64,000 nt of DNA from Aralia elata (Eukaryota > Streptophyta > Magnoliopsida > Apiales > Araliaceae). This document shows, in pieces, positions 1-10,978 of the stretch (its first letter is position 1; every line of letters begins with the position of its first letter). Where the stretch lies: assembly GCA_034770075.1 (NCBI GenBank), contig CM068386.1, positions 41,701,990 to 41,765,989 of the forward strand. The letters are read 5' to 3'. The notes under the pieces are model-generated. The model saw only the letters and a list, made by a program, of their open reading frames with translations, was not told where the DNA came from and did no database searches. Made by a program: the position numbers and the translations under genes.

Positions 1-393
1 AGTAAAACTCCATTAGGTATTCCTTAGCGAGCCACGTTCAGTGAACTTATTCTCTAATAAGCACCTACATACTTGCTTTAGTGTCTCCACACAAATGATT
101 ATGAGATCAATCATCCTCTTCATAAGAGCAAGCAACGTATGTACTAATCTATCCGGATTCACTAATCCCCTTTTTAGTGTACTACTATCACTAGAGGAAT
201 TCCTATTGACAGGCGAGTAAAACTCCATTAGGTATTCCTTAGCGAGCCACGTTCAGTGAACTTATTCTCTAATAAGCACCTACATACTTGCTTTAGTGTC
301 TCCACACAAATGATTATGAGATCAATCATCCTCTTCATAAGAGCAAGCAACGTATGTACTAATCTATCCGGATTCACTAATCCCCTTTTTAGT
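1..393. repeat. Direct duplication, 215 bp period, inside LTR
   Basis: Positions 1-178 repeat at 216-393 with almost no differences. The unit 179-393 is followed by unique LTR sequence, and the break lies at TTTTTAGT/GTACTACT. The other LTR copies (7.5, 29.4, 51.1 kb) have a single copy, so the duplication is private to this LTR. The first copy is cut by the window edge and there may be more copies outside. Confidence 0.9.
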
Positions 394-621
394 AATCCAT
401 CGATTAGGAACAATTTTAGTTTGTGAGCTATCTAGAATTTAGATCTCATTAGCATGATCACCATCATGATTCTAAAAGCATTGCTCAAAACTATGGGTTT
501 ATCACATTCAATATAACAGCATCATATAGATAAAGTAAAATGCCTTTAATAAATGAATAAGATTACAAAGTATATGCTATATCATATCAAATATGATTGG
601 CTTGTGTGCATACTACTTTCA
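1..621 (-). mobile_element. Copia A, left (3') LTR, cut by window edge
   Basis: Matches the right LTR of the same element (6109-7918) nearly base for base and ends in the same ACTACTTTCA. Directly beyond it, at 622-633, is a purine-rich tract read on the minus strand (AAGTGGGAGAT), which is the polypurine tract expected next to the 3' LTR of a minus-strand copia element. Only the distal third of the LTR lies in the window, so the target duplication cannot be checked. It holds a local tandem duplication, described separately. Confidence 0.9.
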
Positions 622-639
622 ATCTCCCACTTGCACTAA

Positions 640-3300
640 AGCCAATCGTCATGGTATCTAATACCCTTCTTCTCCAAGTAACGATCATCCTGCTGTTGGA
701 TAAAGCTTCAGTAGATGGATATGCAATGTTGTTCTCAAGAGTCCACTATCTCTATAGTGACTTTTTCTCTTTCAATGATTCCACTAATCAAATGAAAGTG
801 CCGCAACACTTGTTTGAATCCAAGATGAGACTTAGGAACTATTCCTAGTTCTGTAATGAACTTTTCATCCAAACAATCAACTTGCAGCTTCATTTACAGC
901 TATATACTTTGTCTTTGTCACTAAACCAGCAACTCTTTGTTATTTGGAACCTTTCCAATTCACGGCACCACCTTTTGAGGTAACTATTTACCCTAAAGTG
1001 GATTTATTATCGTCTTGGTCAGTCTAAAAAACTTGAGTCTGTTTAGCCCTCTAGTTTTCATTCAGACCTACCACGAATCATGATCACATCTTCAATACTG
1101 GTTAAGTACCTAAAGATGTTTTTCACTGTCTTACAGTGATCTTCTCCAGAATATGACTGATCAACATCAGACCTTGTATATTCACTGCATACATGATAGT
1201 AACTCATGCGATCTCTCTTTTAATTGGAGACAATTTTAGAGAGATACACTCCATTGCTCATCATCATGAGACCTCTCTTGGAGTTTGCCATGCTAAATGC
1301 CTTTAGCATCAAATGAATATACGTTCCTTAGGTCAAGCTGAACATCCTTTTAAATCTATCTATATAGATTTATATCCCCAATTTATTGGATGCTCCTCCC
1401 AAGTTATTCATGGAGGAATGTTTAGACAATTTTATCTTTACTGATTGTAGCATTGGTGTGTTATTCCTTATCAGTAGTATATCAACATATAATACTAGGA
1501 ATGTCACAGTGCTCCCACTGACCCTTTTGTACATACTAGGTTCATTCTCGTTTTTGATAAAATCAAACTCTTTTGATTGTCTCATCAAAACGAATGTTCC
1601 ATCTTTGAGAAGCTTGTTTCAATCCATCAATGGATCATTATAGCTTAAAACACGATTTGCTTCAACCTTTGAAACAAATTCCTCTGGCTGTATCATACAT
1701 ACATTCTCCTCAAGTCTTCATTGAGGAAGGGTGTCTCCACATCCATTTTGCCAGATTTCGTAATAAGCTGCAATCACAAGCAAAATCCAAATGGACTTGA
1801 GCATTACCCAGTAATAAGGTTTTATCACAGTCAACTCCTTGACTTGAAAAGCCTTTTAAACAGGTCTGGTTTTATAGGTCTCCACCTTACCATTTGCCCT
1901 AGTCTTTCTCTTAAAGACCCATATTCACACTCTAGGCACTATGCCCTTTTGTGGAGTAACCATAGTCTATACTTGGTTCTCATACATGGAGTCCATTTCG
2001 GATTTTATGGCCATCTGCCATTTCTCTGAGTGTCTTCTACTCATAGCCTCATCGTATATAACTGGATCATCATCCTCTATAATGCGTACCTCATCATCAT
2101 CCTCTATGATGAATCCATACCTCCCAGGTATCTTCGGTACTCTTCCAGATTTACGATTCGGTTGTGGTACAATAGGTCTATCTACAGGTTCCTCGGTTCG
2201 ACTTAAAGTGCTTTGTGGTTCTTGAACTCCTTCAAGATCTATTACCCTCCCACTAGCTTCTTCAATGATAAATACCTTTATCTAAGAAGGCAGCGTGTAG
2301 GATTATAGTAATAATACCCTAAACTTTCTTTAGGATATCCCACAAGTCTGCACTTGTCAGATTTTGTCCCAAACTTATCTTTGAAACCCTTTTCACATAA
2401 GCTGGACAACTCCTTATCTTAACATACTTAAGAGTAGGAATCCTTCCTATCCATAACCTTTATGGAGTCTTGGGCTCGGATTTTTGAGGTTACCTTATTT
2501 TTGTAGATATGCAGCCGTTTCTAGGGCATAACCCCAGATAGATACTAGAATGTCGGTAAAAATTATTATGGACTGCACCATATCCAACAAGGTACAATTT
2601 CTCCTTTTAGATACACCAATCAATTATTGCGTATCAGGAGGTGTCCATTATGAAAAAATACCATTTTGAGATGATCTAGAAACTCATTGCACAAGTATTC
2701 TTTCCTCGATCTGATCAAAGAATCTTAATACTTTGTCAATATGTTTCACTTCTGAATTCTTTGAACATTTCAAATGATTCAGACTTGTATTTTATCAAAT
2801 ACACACATTCAACTCTTTGAATGACCATCTCCTTTTCTTTTATTAGTTTATTCAATTTGCAAAATATTTTTCATGTAAGTCAAGTATACAAAATCTATCA
2901 AGTATTCTTCCAGTTTCAAACAAAACATTATCATTATAAATAGAACAATAATTGTTCTTAAATATAATACCAGAACCTTCCTTGACCAACAACGGAAGTA
3001 ATAATGTTTCTAAAGAGAACAGGAACATAATAACAACTTATTAACTTAATAGACTTGCTTGTAGGCAACGCTAAACTATAAGTTTCTATGGTTAATGCAG
3101 CAACCTTTGCTCTATTCCACACATAAGATTACTTACTCTTTGTTTAGCTCTCTACTTTTGCTTAGTCTCTGCATTGGATTGCATACGTGAGAACTTCAGC
3201 CGGTATCCAATACCCAAGTAGAACCTTGACTTACAGAAAGATTTATTTTTAATCAAGAACAAACTTATATCTGTAACCGAAGCTTCACTAAACTTCTTCT
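640..3300 (-). pseudogene. Copia A pol remnant (integrase, RT, RNase H)
   Basis: Recognisable pieces in several minus-strand frames. Near 2690-2800 there is an integrase piece (a SFEMF...KIL...FDQ stretch). Near 1860-2230 there is the start of RT. Near 1450-1560 a YVDILLI motif marks a damaged YVDD box. RNase H remnants lie at about 640-1080. The same region is found less damaged in copia B (34356-36328), which confirms the reading. The integrase part is clearly too short, so an internal deletion is likely. No frame stays open beyond about 100 codons. It belongs to the copia order PR-IN-RT-RH and cannot make functional enzyme. Confidence 0.8.
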
Positions 3301-3319
3301 GGTTAGCCTCTGTAAGATT

Positions 3320-4095
3320 CTCCTTACAGTTTCCTTTCTAGTATCCAGGCTTATTGCAGTGGAAGCAAACTCCTTTGCTATCTGCATCAGTCTTGTTCTT
3401 ATTGTCCTTTGTTTTTGCCTTTCCATTTACCTTCTTTGAATTGTTCTTCTTTTAAGAAGATTCTTTGGCCCTCTTCCGCTTCCTGGAAGAATCATCTACC
3501 AGTAAGACTTGGTCTTTCTTGGTTGGAAAGTGACTCTTTACAGTTTTCAACATGTTTAAGCAACTCAGGCAGGCTGACATATAACTTGTTCATGTGGAAA
3601 TTCACAACAATTTGTGAGAAAGAGTCCGGAAGTGATTGCAAGATCAAATCTTGGATCAACTCTCCATCCATGACAAAACCTTGTTGTCCTAATTGTTCAA
3701 TCAGATTGATCATTTTAGGACATATGTCTGTACTGTAGTGTCATCGGTCATTCTAGATCGAAAAAGCTCCTTAGATATCTGATATCTAATAGTCCCACTT
3801 TCCTCACCCTTCAATTCCTTGAAGGTGTCGGAGTACAGTAAGAGCATCCATAGTTTCATGCTGACGCTGAAGCTCGTTACTCATGGATGCGAGCATGATG
3901 CATTGAGCCAACTGTGCATCATCTTGCTACTTTCCAAAAGTAGCAATCTCTTCCTCTGAGGCATTGTCTGCAACCATTGCAGGGATAGGCATATTAAGGA
4001 CATAAGATAGCTTTTCAGCCTTGAGAACTATTCTCAAATTCTTTAACCAGTCCTTTTAATTTGGTCCGGTTAATTAGCATCTAATATGCTCCACA
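3320..4095 (-). pseudogene. Copia A gag remnant with zinc knuckle
   Basis: The minus strand encodes the copia gag pattern. It includes a stretch around LPDSFSQIVVNFHMNKLYVS (about 3560-3640), a KAEKLSYVLNMPIPAMV stretch (near 3960-4025) and a damaged knuckle CFHCNKPGY (about 3329-3376). In the knuckle the expected histidine is tyrosine and the next expected Trp codon is TAG. Gag would form the particle and the knuckle would bind RNA. At least one further stop lies near 3945. Identification is from family knowledge of copia gag; the breaks are seen directly. Confidence 0.75.
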
Positions 4096-4320
4096 CTGAT
4101 AGTAAATTAGACATTGTAAAAATCTATAAATGAATTTGTAATTTAACAACATTTTAGCATACATTCATTTTAATTAATTATCAAAATAAATTAGGTCTTT
4201 ATTTTAAATTGGTATCTCCCACTATTTTCATCAAACTATATTACCCTCCCTATATAGTTCGGCATATCTAATTAAAGATTTGCTAGTGAGAATAAGGATC
4301 TCATTTCAAATGTATATAGC

Positions 4321-4616
4321 CTTGTGGTGACACAACAAACGATATATAAATAAATAGGTAGACAACTATTGTCAATTACATCACTATGTAACTCCTTGTA
4401 TTTTGCCTCTTAGATTATTTTGATCAAGTGGTGACACATCCGAATCAAAATTATCCAAGTTAAGTCCAACCTAGCACTTCCATATATGTGAAGAGAAAAA
4501 TATCGTCCTTGTGGTGACACAACAAAACAGTAATGTTCAATTCCTTAATAAGCATCAAATGTGATAATGCAACATCTTAAATATTTAATACTTGCCTTGT
4601 GGTGACACAACAAACT
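4321..4616. repeat. Dispersed GTGGTGACACAACAAA repeat, four copies
   Basis: CTTGTGGTGACACAACAAA starts at 4321, 4508 and 4596. A diverged copy, CAAGTGGTGACACA, starts at 4425. They lie in the copia A leader, upstream of gag in element sense, with AT-rich spacers of unequal length. No coding role is visible. Confidence 0.75.
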
Positions 4617-5392
4617 CATATTAAATATTTAATACTCTATTGTTTTACCATGCTAGAAGGCGACGCTCGATATTCCAAATATCTTTGAACGCTTAGGACT
4701 TAATATAATTTTTTTGAGGGGTTTGTTATTATTTGTCTCATCTTGTTTAGCGCGCATGCACATATATATATATATAAAATACGCGTCATATTATTTAACA
4801 TGCGAAGCATGTTGTATAATATATAATATATACATAGTAAGCATGCACATATAGAATACTATATTCTACCCGGATTGATTATAGACTTTTATTCTAGTTT
4901 GGTTCACTAGAGCCACCAAGTGAATCAAAAGGTCAAACCTAGGGTGCAAGAACAAAATTTAAATATAACTATTACATTTAAACCTGGGTTTTATTACAAA
5001 CGGGTCTTCAAGCGCTCCTTGCTCCTTTGTCTCCAATTCTTCAAGTTATTCTAACTAAACCTATTACATAAACTATTTACAATAAATAGAAATCTTGATC
5101 AGCAGTCAAGGGGAGGTACATAAGAGGGAGATAGAATTTACATCAAAAAAAACTAGAGAAGACGAGGTACGCAGACCCCATTTATAAAAACTCATTCATT
5201 CAAGCATCCACTAAAATAAATCCAATCACATATTGGTCAGTAGTCCATAATCAATCCCTATTTATTATCATACATATCTCCATATGTATCAATAAATAAC
5301 ATTCATCTCATGAATAATAAAACCATTCCATATATGCATTGATATCATTTAATGGGCAATTAAAAGTTTACTAGAAATTCAATTTTGAAACA

Positions 5393-5825
5393 AAAATAAA
5401 CTCCTTTATTTTAATCAAAATTTAAATCATAATAAACTTATTTATTTTATTTTATACAATTTTGAATAAAAATAAACTCCTTTATTTTTAATCAAATTCC
5501 AAATTAAAATAAACTCTTTTATTTCAATTAACATGAAAACCAATTTTAAGTTCAAAATAAACTCATTTATTTTAACTTAAAATTGCTTGGAAAAATAAAA
5601 TATGTTAAATCCTATTCCTTATCAAAATAAACAGCTTTATTTTTAAGGAAATATGGAATCCTATTTCATATGTGAATAAACTCCTTTATTCTAGGAAACA
5701 TGGAATCCTATTCCATATATGAATAAACTCCTTTATTCTAGTTAACGTAGAATCCAATTCCAAGTTCAAATAAAACTTTTTAATTTTAATTATATTCCAA
5801 TTCAAAATAAACCTTTTATCTTAAT
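5393..5825. repeat. Array of about ten short hairpin repeats
   Basis: Eight good copies of AAAATAAA-loop-TTTATTTT or GAATAAA-loop-TTTATTC start at 5393, 5431, 5469, 5506, 5554, 5624, 5674 and 5721. Two degenerate copies lie at about 5768 and 5803. The loop is CTCC in four copies and CTTA, CTCT, CTCA or CAGC in the others. Spacing is about 35-70 bp. The last two good copies exchange an outer A-T pair for G-C on both arms. The array lies between the primer binding site and gag of copia A. A related stem, AATTAAA-CTCC-TTTAATT, is found in its LTR near 6600. Confidence 0.85.
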
Positions 5826-5868
5826 TGAAAATAAATAAAATCAAAATAAAATTTTTTCAAAATCTGCA

Positions 5869-5998
5869 GACCGGCGCGGCCGCGCTCCAAAATGAACTAG
5901 GAACGGCGCGGCAGCGCTGCACCCCCAGAAACGATTTCTGGGTTAGGGCGCGACAACGCTCTAGAATGAACTAGAAGCGGCGCGGCCGCGCCGCGTAG
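5869..5998. other. GC-rich island with repeated GGCGCGGC words
   Basis: In otherwise very AT-rich DNA, GGCGCGGC occurs three times: GGCGCGGCCGCGCT at 5873, GGCGCGGCAGCGCT at 5905 and GGCGCGGCCGCGC at 5979. Copies two and three are preceded by similar AATGAACTAG words. It lies about 110-240 bp inside the primer binding site, in the copia A leader. There is no coding evidence. Confidence 0.8.
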
Positions 5999-6095
5999 CA
6001 GACTTCGAAATTTTTTTCGTTGCCCAGAAATTCGATCCAATCGCATACCCATACATACATGGAATCATAATAATCGATAATTAGCACAAGGTTAG

Positions 6096-6107
6096 GCTCT
6101 GATGCCA
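6096..6107 (-). promoter_or_regulatory. Primer binding site of copia A (initiator Met tRNA)
   Basis: The minus strand reads TGGCATCAGAGC one base inside the right LTR. The usual plant copia site, complementary to the 3' end of initiator tRNA-Met, is TGGTATCAGAGC, so there is one mismatch. It fixes the 5' LTR as the right one and the element as minus-strand. Confidence 0.85.
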
Positions 6108-6108
6108 C

Positions 6109-7918
6109 TGTTAGGTTTGTATATAGCGCGAACATGCAATCAAATTACATAAATAGTGCGGAAGCGCAATAAAACGGATTTTAAAATTTTTATACAAACC
6201 ATCACCATGATCATCCTTGTGATTAATTATCAATTAAACGAAAGAGATAGAGATATAGAATTATACCCTCGTGAATCAAAACTTCCTCAGGTACAAGTTC
6301 ACCTCCAATTCCTTCGCGTTCTCCTTGAATTCCACCGATTAAATTCCTTCCTTTGATCAACGTTAGCCACCCAAGTGTTTGGCCTCTAGAGGTGATCCAC
6401 CAAGGAATAATAGTTGTTCAAGAAGATGGGTGTTGGCAAAACCCTAGTTTCTATTTCTATAGAAATTATAAGTACTCTCACTTTCTCCAATTCTTATGGA
6501 AGAGTGTGTAACTGTCTAACCCTAAATCATGATAAGACTCATCTTATTTATAGATATAGGAAACCCTTCTAAACTATTTAGGATTAGGATTTTTATTTTA
6601 ATTAAACTCCTTTAATTAATTAAACTCCTAATCCAATTAGGAATTTATGAGAGAGTACTTCTATTAATTAATTCTCAATCCCTATTAGGAATTAAATAAT
6701 AGTAATGGTAATAATAATAATAATAAGACTCCTCTTATTAATTTATATTTAATATTCCAAAAATATTAAATAATAAATATTAAGCTATTTAATTTATTCT
6801 ATCTCCATAGATTAAATTAAATACACTTAACTTATTATTACGATTATGTCATTTACTTCTTAAATAAATATTTTTCTTTTGCGGTGTGACCCTTTAGGTC
6901 CTCCATATTAAACCGGTTGTGAATAAATCAATTAAAACAATTCTAATTTTATTTAAATAAATAAATTAAACTATTTAATTCATTTAAATAAATAATATTT
7001 ATTCTACAATAAGGGTAAGCCCTCTTAGCGATCAACGACTTTCCAGATAATATAGATTTCAACATTAATCACAAAAGAACCTTTCGGTGAATAGTTACCG
7101 TACAATTCAATCCTTCTACCATACAATGTCCCAATTAAATATAAGACATGGAATTATTGTCAAGTCTTATTTTATTTAATTATATGTATTTCGATTCTCA
7201 AATGCACAACTCTGATAATGCAAATTAGAAACTCCTTTCTAATTTCATTCTGCTTTGGCCAAAGACTTCTAAGTCGTCATTTATCTAATCACATAGGACA
7301 TTCTCTCCTTTTACTAGAAGTGGTAGATTCTTTGTTGATCATTCACCTATCTCCATGTATAACTTATTATACCCAATCATACCCTTTGATATACCCTAAG
7401 GGTCTTAAAGGACACGTCAAAGTATAACTCATCACAGACAAGATACTATGATGATCTCAAGTCCAAGGATCACTTGTACTACTATCACTAGAGGAATTCC
7501 TATTGACAGGCGAGTAAAACTCCATTAGATATTCCTTAGCGAGCCACGTTCAGTGAACTTATTCTCTAATAAGCACCTACATACTTGCTTTAGTGTCTCC
7601 ACACAAATGATTATGAGATCAATCATCCTCTTCATAAGAGCAAGCAACGTATGTACTAATCTATCCGGATTCACTAATCCTCTTTTTAGTAATCCATCGA
7701 TTAGGAATGATTTTAGTTTGTGAGCTATCTAGAATTTAGATCTCATTAGCATGATCACCATCATGATTCTAAAAGCATTGCTCAAAACTATGGGTTTATC
7801 ACATTCAATATAACAACATCATATAGATAAAGTAAAATGCCTTTAATAAATGAATAAGATTACAAAGTATATGCTACATCATATCAAATTTGATTGGCTT
7901 GTGTGCATACTACTTTCA
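6109..7918 (-). mobile_element. Copia A, right (5') LTR, 1810 bp
   Basis: Bounded by TGTTAGGTTT and ACTACTTTCA (TG...CA). It abuts the primer binding site on its left. The same LTR family occurs as solo copies at 27994-29816 and 49737-51536 and, more diverged, at 32616-34355. The LTR should contain promoter and terminator, with transcription running leftward into the element. It holds several short inverted repeats (near 6600-6640) and an ATA-rich run near 6710. The right flank is GTTAT; the matching left flank lies outside the window. Confidence 0.92.
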
Positions 7919-8782
7919 GTTATAAATACAGCCATAATCCAGGTTCTAAGTACGCATATACATTATTACTCTTATTCACTAGAGTAATTACATACCTTTT
8001 TTATTGATGTTTCTAGCTTGTACTTATTTTAACACCGAAGCTATCCCTCGACCTTGGCCGTCAAGTTTTTTGGTGTGTTTGTTTGCTCACTAAACAGATT
8101 TAAAGTTCGTTATTTGGTAATTTAACGATCGGACATATTTTGACGTTAACAGACTGCATATACATGTTTACAATCCTAACTTTACTCATGCATATACTTT
8201 TTATTTTAAAACAAAATGATAAGTTGTTTGATTGATTGGGATTCCTTTCTTCATACGAGATGGTTTTCTATCTATAGCACTTGGTACAAATAACTTTTTA
8301 TCTCCCATGGTCTTTGCATTATTCCATGATTTTTTTTATATTTTAACTTCACTTTTCCTTAACTTTATATTGTCTTACGTTGTGTTTCGCATATTTTTTC
8401 TTGCAACTTATTTAGGTTGAACTTGGACAAATTTATTATAATTTGAACGGACTAAACCTGAATCCGAGCTCGACAATTTAAAAATGGCTTGAGCATAAAA
8501 AATCTTAAACTCAGTTCACATAACTCGATTGACAAGCCTATCTTTGTTAATTGATTTAATGATGTGACCCTCTTTTTTTAACAAAGCTTTGGAATGAGAA
8601 CATGAAATAATTTTTATTGACAAATAAATCGAATTACAAAAAACACTTAGATGATACATTATCTCATTCCAAATTAAAACTCCAGAACATAAAAGATTTA
8701 ATTTTATATAAAAAAAATTGAGTAATTCTTCAACACGGACAACGAAAAAAAAAGGTCATCGCGATAACTTTACACCCATATA
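7919..8782. other. Intergenic stretch, no gene seen
   Basis: AT-rich DNA with no supported coding region. A stretch near 8440-8540 contains CGAGCTCGACAA and CTCGATTGACAAGCC, words typical of degraded plant dispersed repeats. I cannot assign it to a family. Confidence 0.6.
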
Positions 8783-8852
8783 TAGGGGCGGATCCAGCCT
8801 CGAAGTTCAGTGGGGTTAAATTTAAAAAAAAAAAAATTTGAGCTCTTATAGG

Positions 8853-8983
8853 CGGACATGAAAATTGGACATGAAAATTAAAAATGAGTGTATTTGAATT
8901 TCACCTATTTGTATTTTTACCTACCATTGGGGGTCAAAATACAAATAAGTACAATTTAAATACACATTCAATTTTCATGTCCG
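8853..8983. mobile_element. Fold-back MITE, 131 bp, nested in hAT-like element
   Basis: CGGACATGAAAATT at the left end is mirrored by AATTTTCATGTCCG at the right end. The inner arms also pair imperfectly (GTGTATTTGAATTT with AATTTAAATACAC, TATTTGTATTTT with AAAATACAAATA), so almost the whole unit folds on itself. TATAG flanks both sides (8847-8851 and 8984-8988), with one extra G at the left, as a short target duplication would. The superfamily is not clear. Confidence 0.75.
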
Positions 8984-9340
8984 TATAGAGTTTTTGATTT
9001 TTTTTATTAAGAATACAAATTTAATAAAATAAATCACAAAACTAAATAAATGCTCATATATTGTTTACAATAACATTTTTCGATATTTTATTGCTTGAAA
9101 TTATTACATGATAGCCTCATTTTTAATAGTTGTAAAAATATCACGTTCAATGTAAGTTAGTAAACAATCATTCATCCATTCATCTTCTATTTGGTTACGG
9201 AGTCAAGATATTCATGGCTAAAAATATCCTTTCAAAAGTTATAGTGGTGGGGTTGTAATAATGTCACATGTGATGGTAGGATAAAAGCATTGGGTTTTAC
9301 TCAAAAACTGGAGCAATATCTACCGTTGTATATTATTATT

Positions 9341-9492
9341 AAGTAATATATAGCCAAATGAAAACAACAAATATAAAAATCAAAACAATATCAACATTAA
9401 ACATTATACTATTATTAATAAGTAATGTATAGCCAAATGAAAACAACAAATATAAAAATCAAAAATAATATCAACATTAAACATTATACTAT
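9341..9492. repeat. Tandem duplication, two copies of about 79 bp
   Basis: AAGTAATATATAGCC at 9341 and AAGTAATGTATAGCC at 9420 begin two nearly identical copies that run to ATTATACTAT. They differ by only a few bases, so the duplication is recent or maintained. It lies inside the hAT-like element. Confidence 0.9.
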
Positions 9493-10026
9493 GCAGATTA
9501 TAAGTTTATTTGGTTCTCTTTTTAGGAGGAGTTATATATTATAAGTTGTTATCATCAAAAAGGGGGAGAATGTTGGTTTATGATATTTTAATTTTAATAA
9601 TGACAAATTGTTTGCTTAGACTTTGCGGCTTTTATTTTGTTGATTCCATAAAACTATTAGTGTTGCCTGTTAATTAAATGATATTCCTTTTTACACTATC
9701 TTGGGTAATCATTTACTTAAGAATTATGATGCTAAGTTGGGCAGTACACCATGGGCATCTCTATATAAGTATATTTCTAAGTTGTTTTACATGGGAATAC
9801 TATATAAACCCTTCTCTATAGAATATATCAGAGATACAATTGCTACTCATTATCCCTCCATACAAAGCTGCACTATCTTGGGAAAAATATCTCTCTACCT
9901 GATATATTCCTTCCACCGTGTCTCCTATATTGGGCAGAACATATCACTCATGGATCCCCCAGGCATAGAATTCAGTGGGGGCAGGTGTCCTCCTGCCCCA
10001 GGCATAGATCCGCCCCTGCCCATATA

Positions 10027-10269
10027 TGAATTCATCAATCAACACAAATTAAACCTCCTCCAAGGAGGGATTGTACATCTAAAATATAAAATAAAATAAA
10101 TTATTCCCTAGAAAGGAAAAGTCCCAAACTAAGAGAATAAGGTTTCATTAAGTGAAAATATTTCAAACTAGAAGAAATAAAACATCATAAAAAGAACAAC
10201 CAAACAAAAGAATGTAAAAAGAGACTTGAAGGAGCATCTCTTCAATACAGATAAGGGATCCCCTTTCTC

Positions 10270-10318
<49 letters not shown>

Positions 10319-10718
10319 TGGAGGAGGATGTGGCCCTCTTTGACATGCTTTAATGAGAATTCCTAATCTAATTCCGGACACGTCATTAAGAATTGTTAAT
10401 ACCCTCCTTCAAAGAGTAATCTCACTTTGGCTAATATATTTTTATTATTTATTTTCAGTTAATAAAATAAGGGACAAGCAGAGTTTGTCGGCTGTGGAGG
10501 GTTTACAATATTAGTTTTGTTAATCTGACCCCCCAAAAAATAAAATAATAAAAAAAAGGTCCAGCCTGTCTTTTGTTCTTGAGGTGTGACTTCCCATAAT
10601 TCTAGTCTATAGCGTGTTAATTACACCTTTTAATTATTGTTTACTGTTAAAAGTTGATTGAGATTTATCTTGACCACTCCCAAGCCGCCTTACATTAATG
10701 CCAAGGTTTTAAGTACTA
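10027..10718. other. Intergenic stretch with an AAT microsatellite
   Basis: No gene is supported. An uninterrupted (AAT)n run of about 48 bases spans 10270-10318. The rest is AT-rich unique-looking sequence. Confidence 0.7.
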
Positions 10719-10976
10719 TTCCCTCCGTCCCAAATTAATTGCATTTCTAGGACTTTTTAAAGTCAAATTGACTATTTTTAAAACTAATCTTTTTACTATT
10801 TTTGTTAACATATAGGTGAAAATATTATAACCAAAAGAAAGTATATACAATTTATTACTAATTTCAATTTTTATAATTTTAAAAATATATTTATATATGC
10901 TTAATTATTAATTTTAAAAATAGTCAATTTGACTTTAAAAAGTCCTAGAAAAGCAATTAATTTGGGACGGAGGGAG
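10719..10976. mobile_element. Stowaway-type MITE, 258 bp
   Basis: The left end TTCCCTCCGTCCC and right end GGGACGGAGGGAG are the classic Stowaway (Tc1/mariner) termini, with one change at the left. They are flanked by TA at 10717-10718 and 10977-10978. The arms pair far inward: CTAGGACTTTTTAAAGTC with GACTTTAAAAAGTCCTAG, then GTCAA...TTGAC. The element therefore folds into a long hairpin. It encodes no protein and would be moved by a mariner transposase from elsewhere. Confidence 0.93.
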
Positions 10977-10978
10977 TA

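Larger units (their letters stand above)
622..6108 (-). mobile_element. Copia A internal region, degenerate
   Basis: Internal part of a Ty1/copia retrotransposon read right to left. The polypurine tract lies at the left and a primer binding site at the right (6096-6107). From right to left it has a leader of about 2 kb with repeats (4100-6108), gag remnants (about 3330-4095) and integrase/RT/RNase H remnants (about 640-3300). The long LTRs and the sequence of the RT/RNase H remnants suggest the Angela/Tork side of copia, which is inference. Stops, frameshifts and internal deletions rule out a working polyprotein. Confidence 0.85.
8783..10018. mobile_element. hAT-like non-autonomous DNA transposon, 1236 bp
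   Basis: Terminal inverted repeats TAGGGGCGGATC (8783-8794) and GATCCGCCCCTG (10007-10018) match at 11 of 12 positions. They are flanked by a perfect 8-bp target duplication CCCATATA (8775-8782 and 10019-10026). An 8-bp duplication is the hAT signature. No transposase is encoded; the open frame from about 9701 has no recognisable domain. Near the right end an 8-bp stem, GGGGCAGG/CCTGCCCC, spans about 9978-10000. A fold-back element and a 79-bp duplication lie inside. Confidence 0.85.

Noticed and set aside
5393..5825. Possible CRISPR array
   Set aside because: Spacing is irregular, repeats are short and degenerate, no cas gene is present, and it is a plant retroelement leader.
7218..7427. 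Frame for about 69 residues found identically at 7218 and 50836
   Set aside because: It lies in the copia LTR, and its conservation only reflects recent LTR copies. It is broken in the diverged LTR at 32616.
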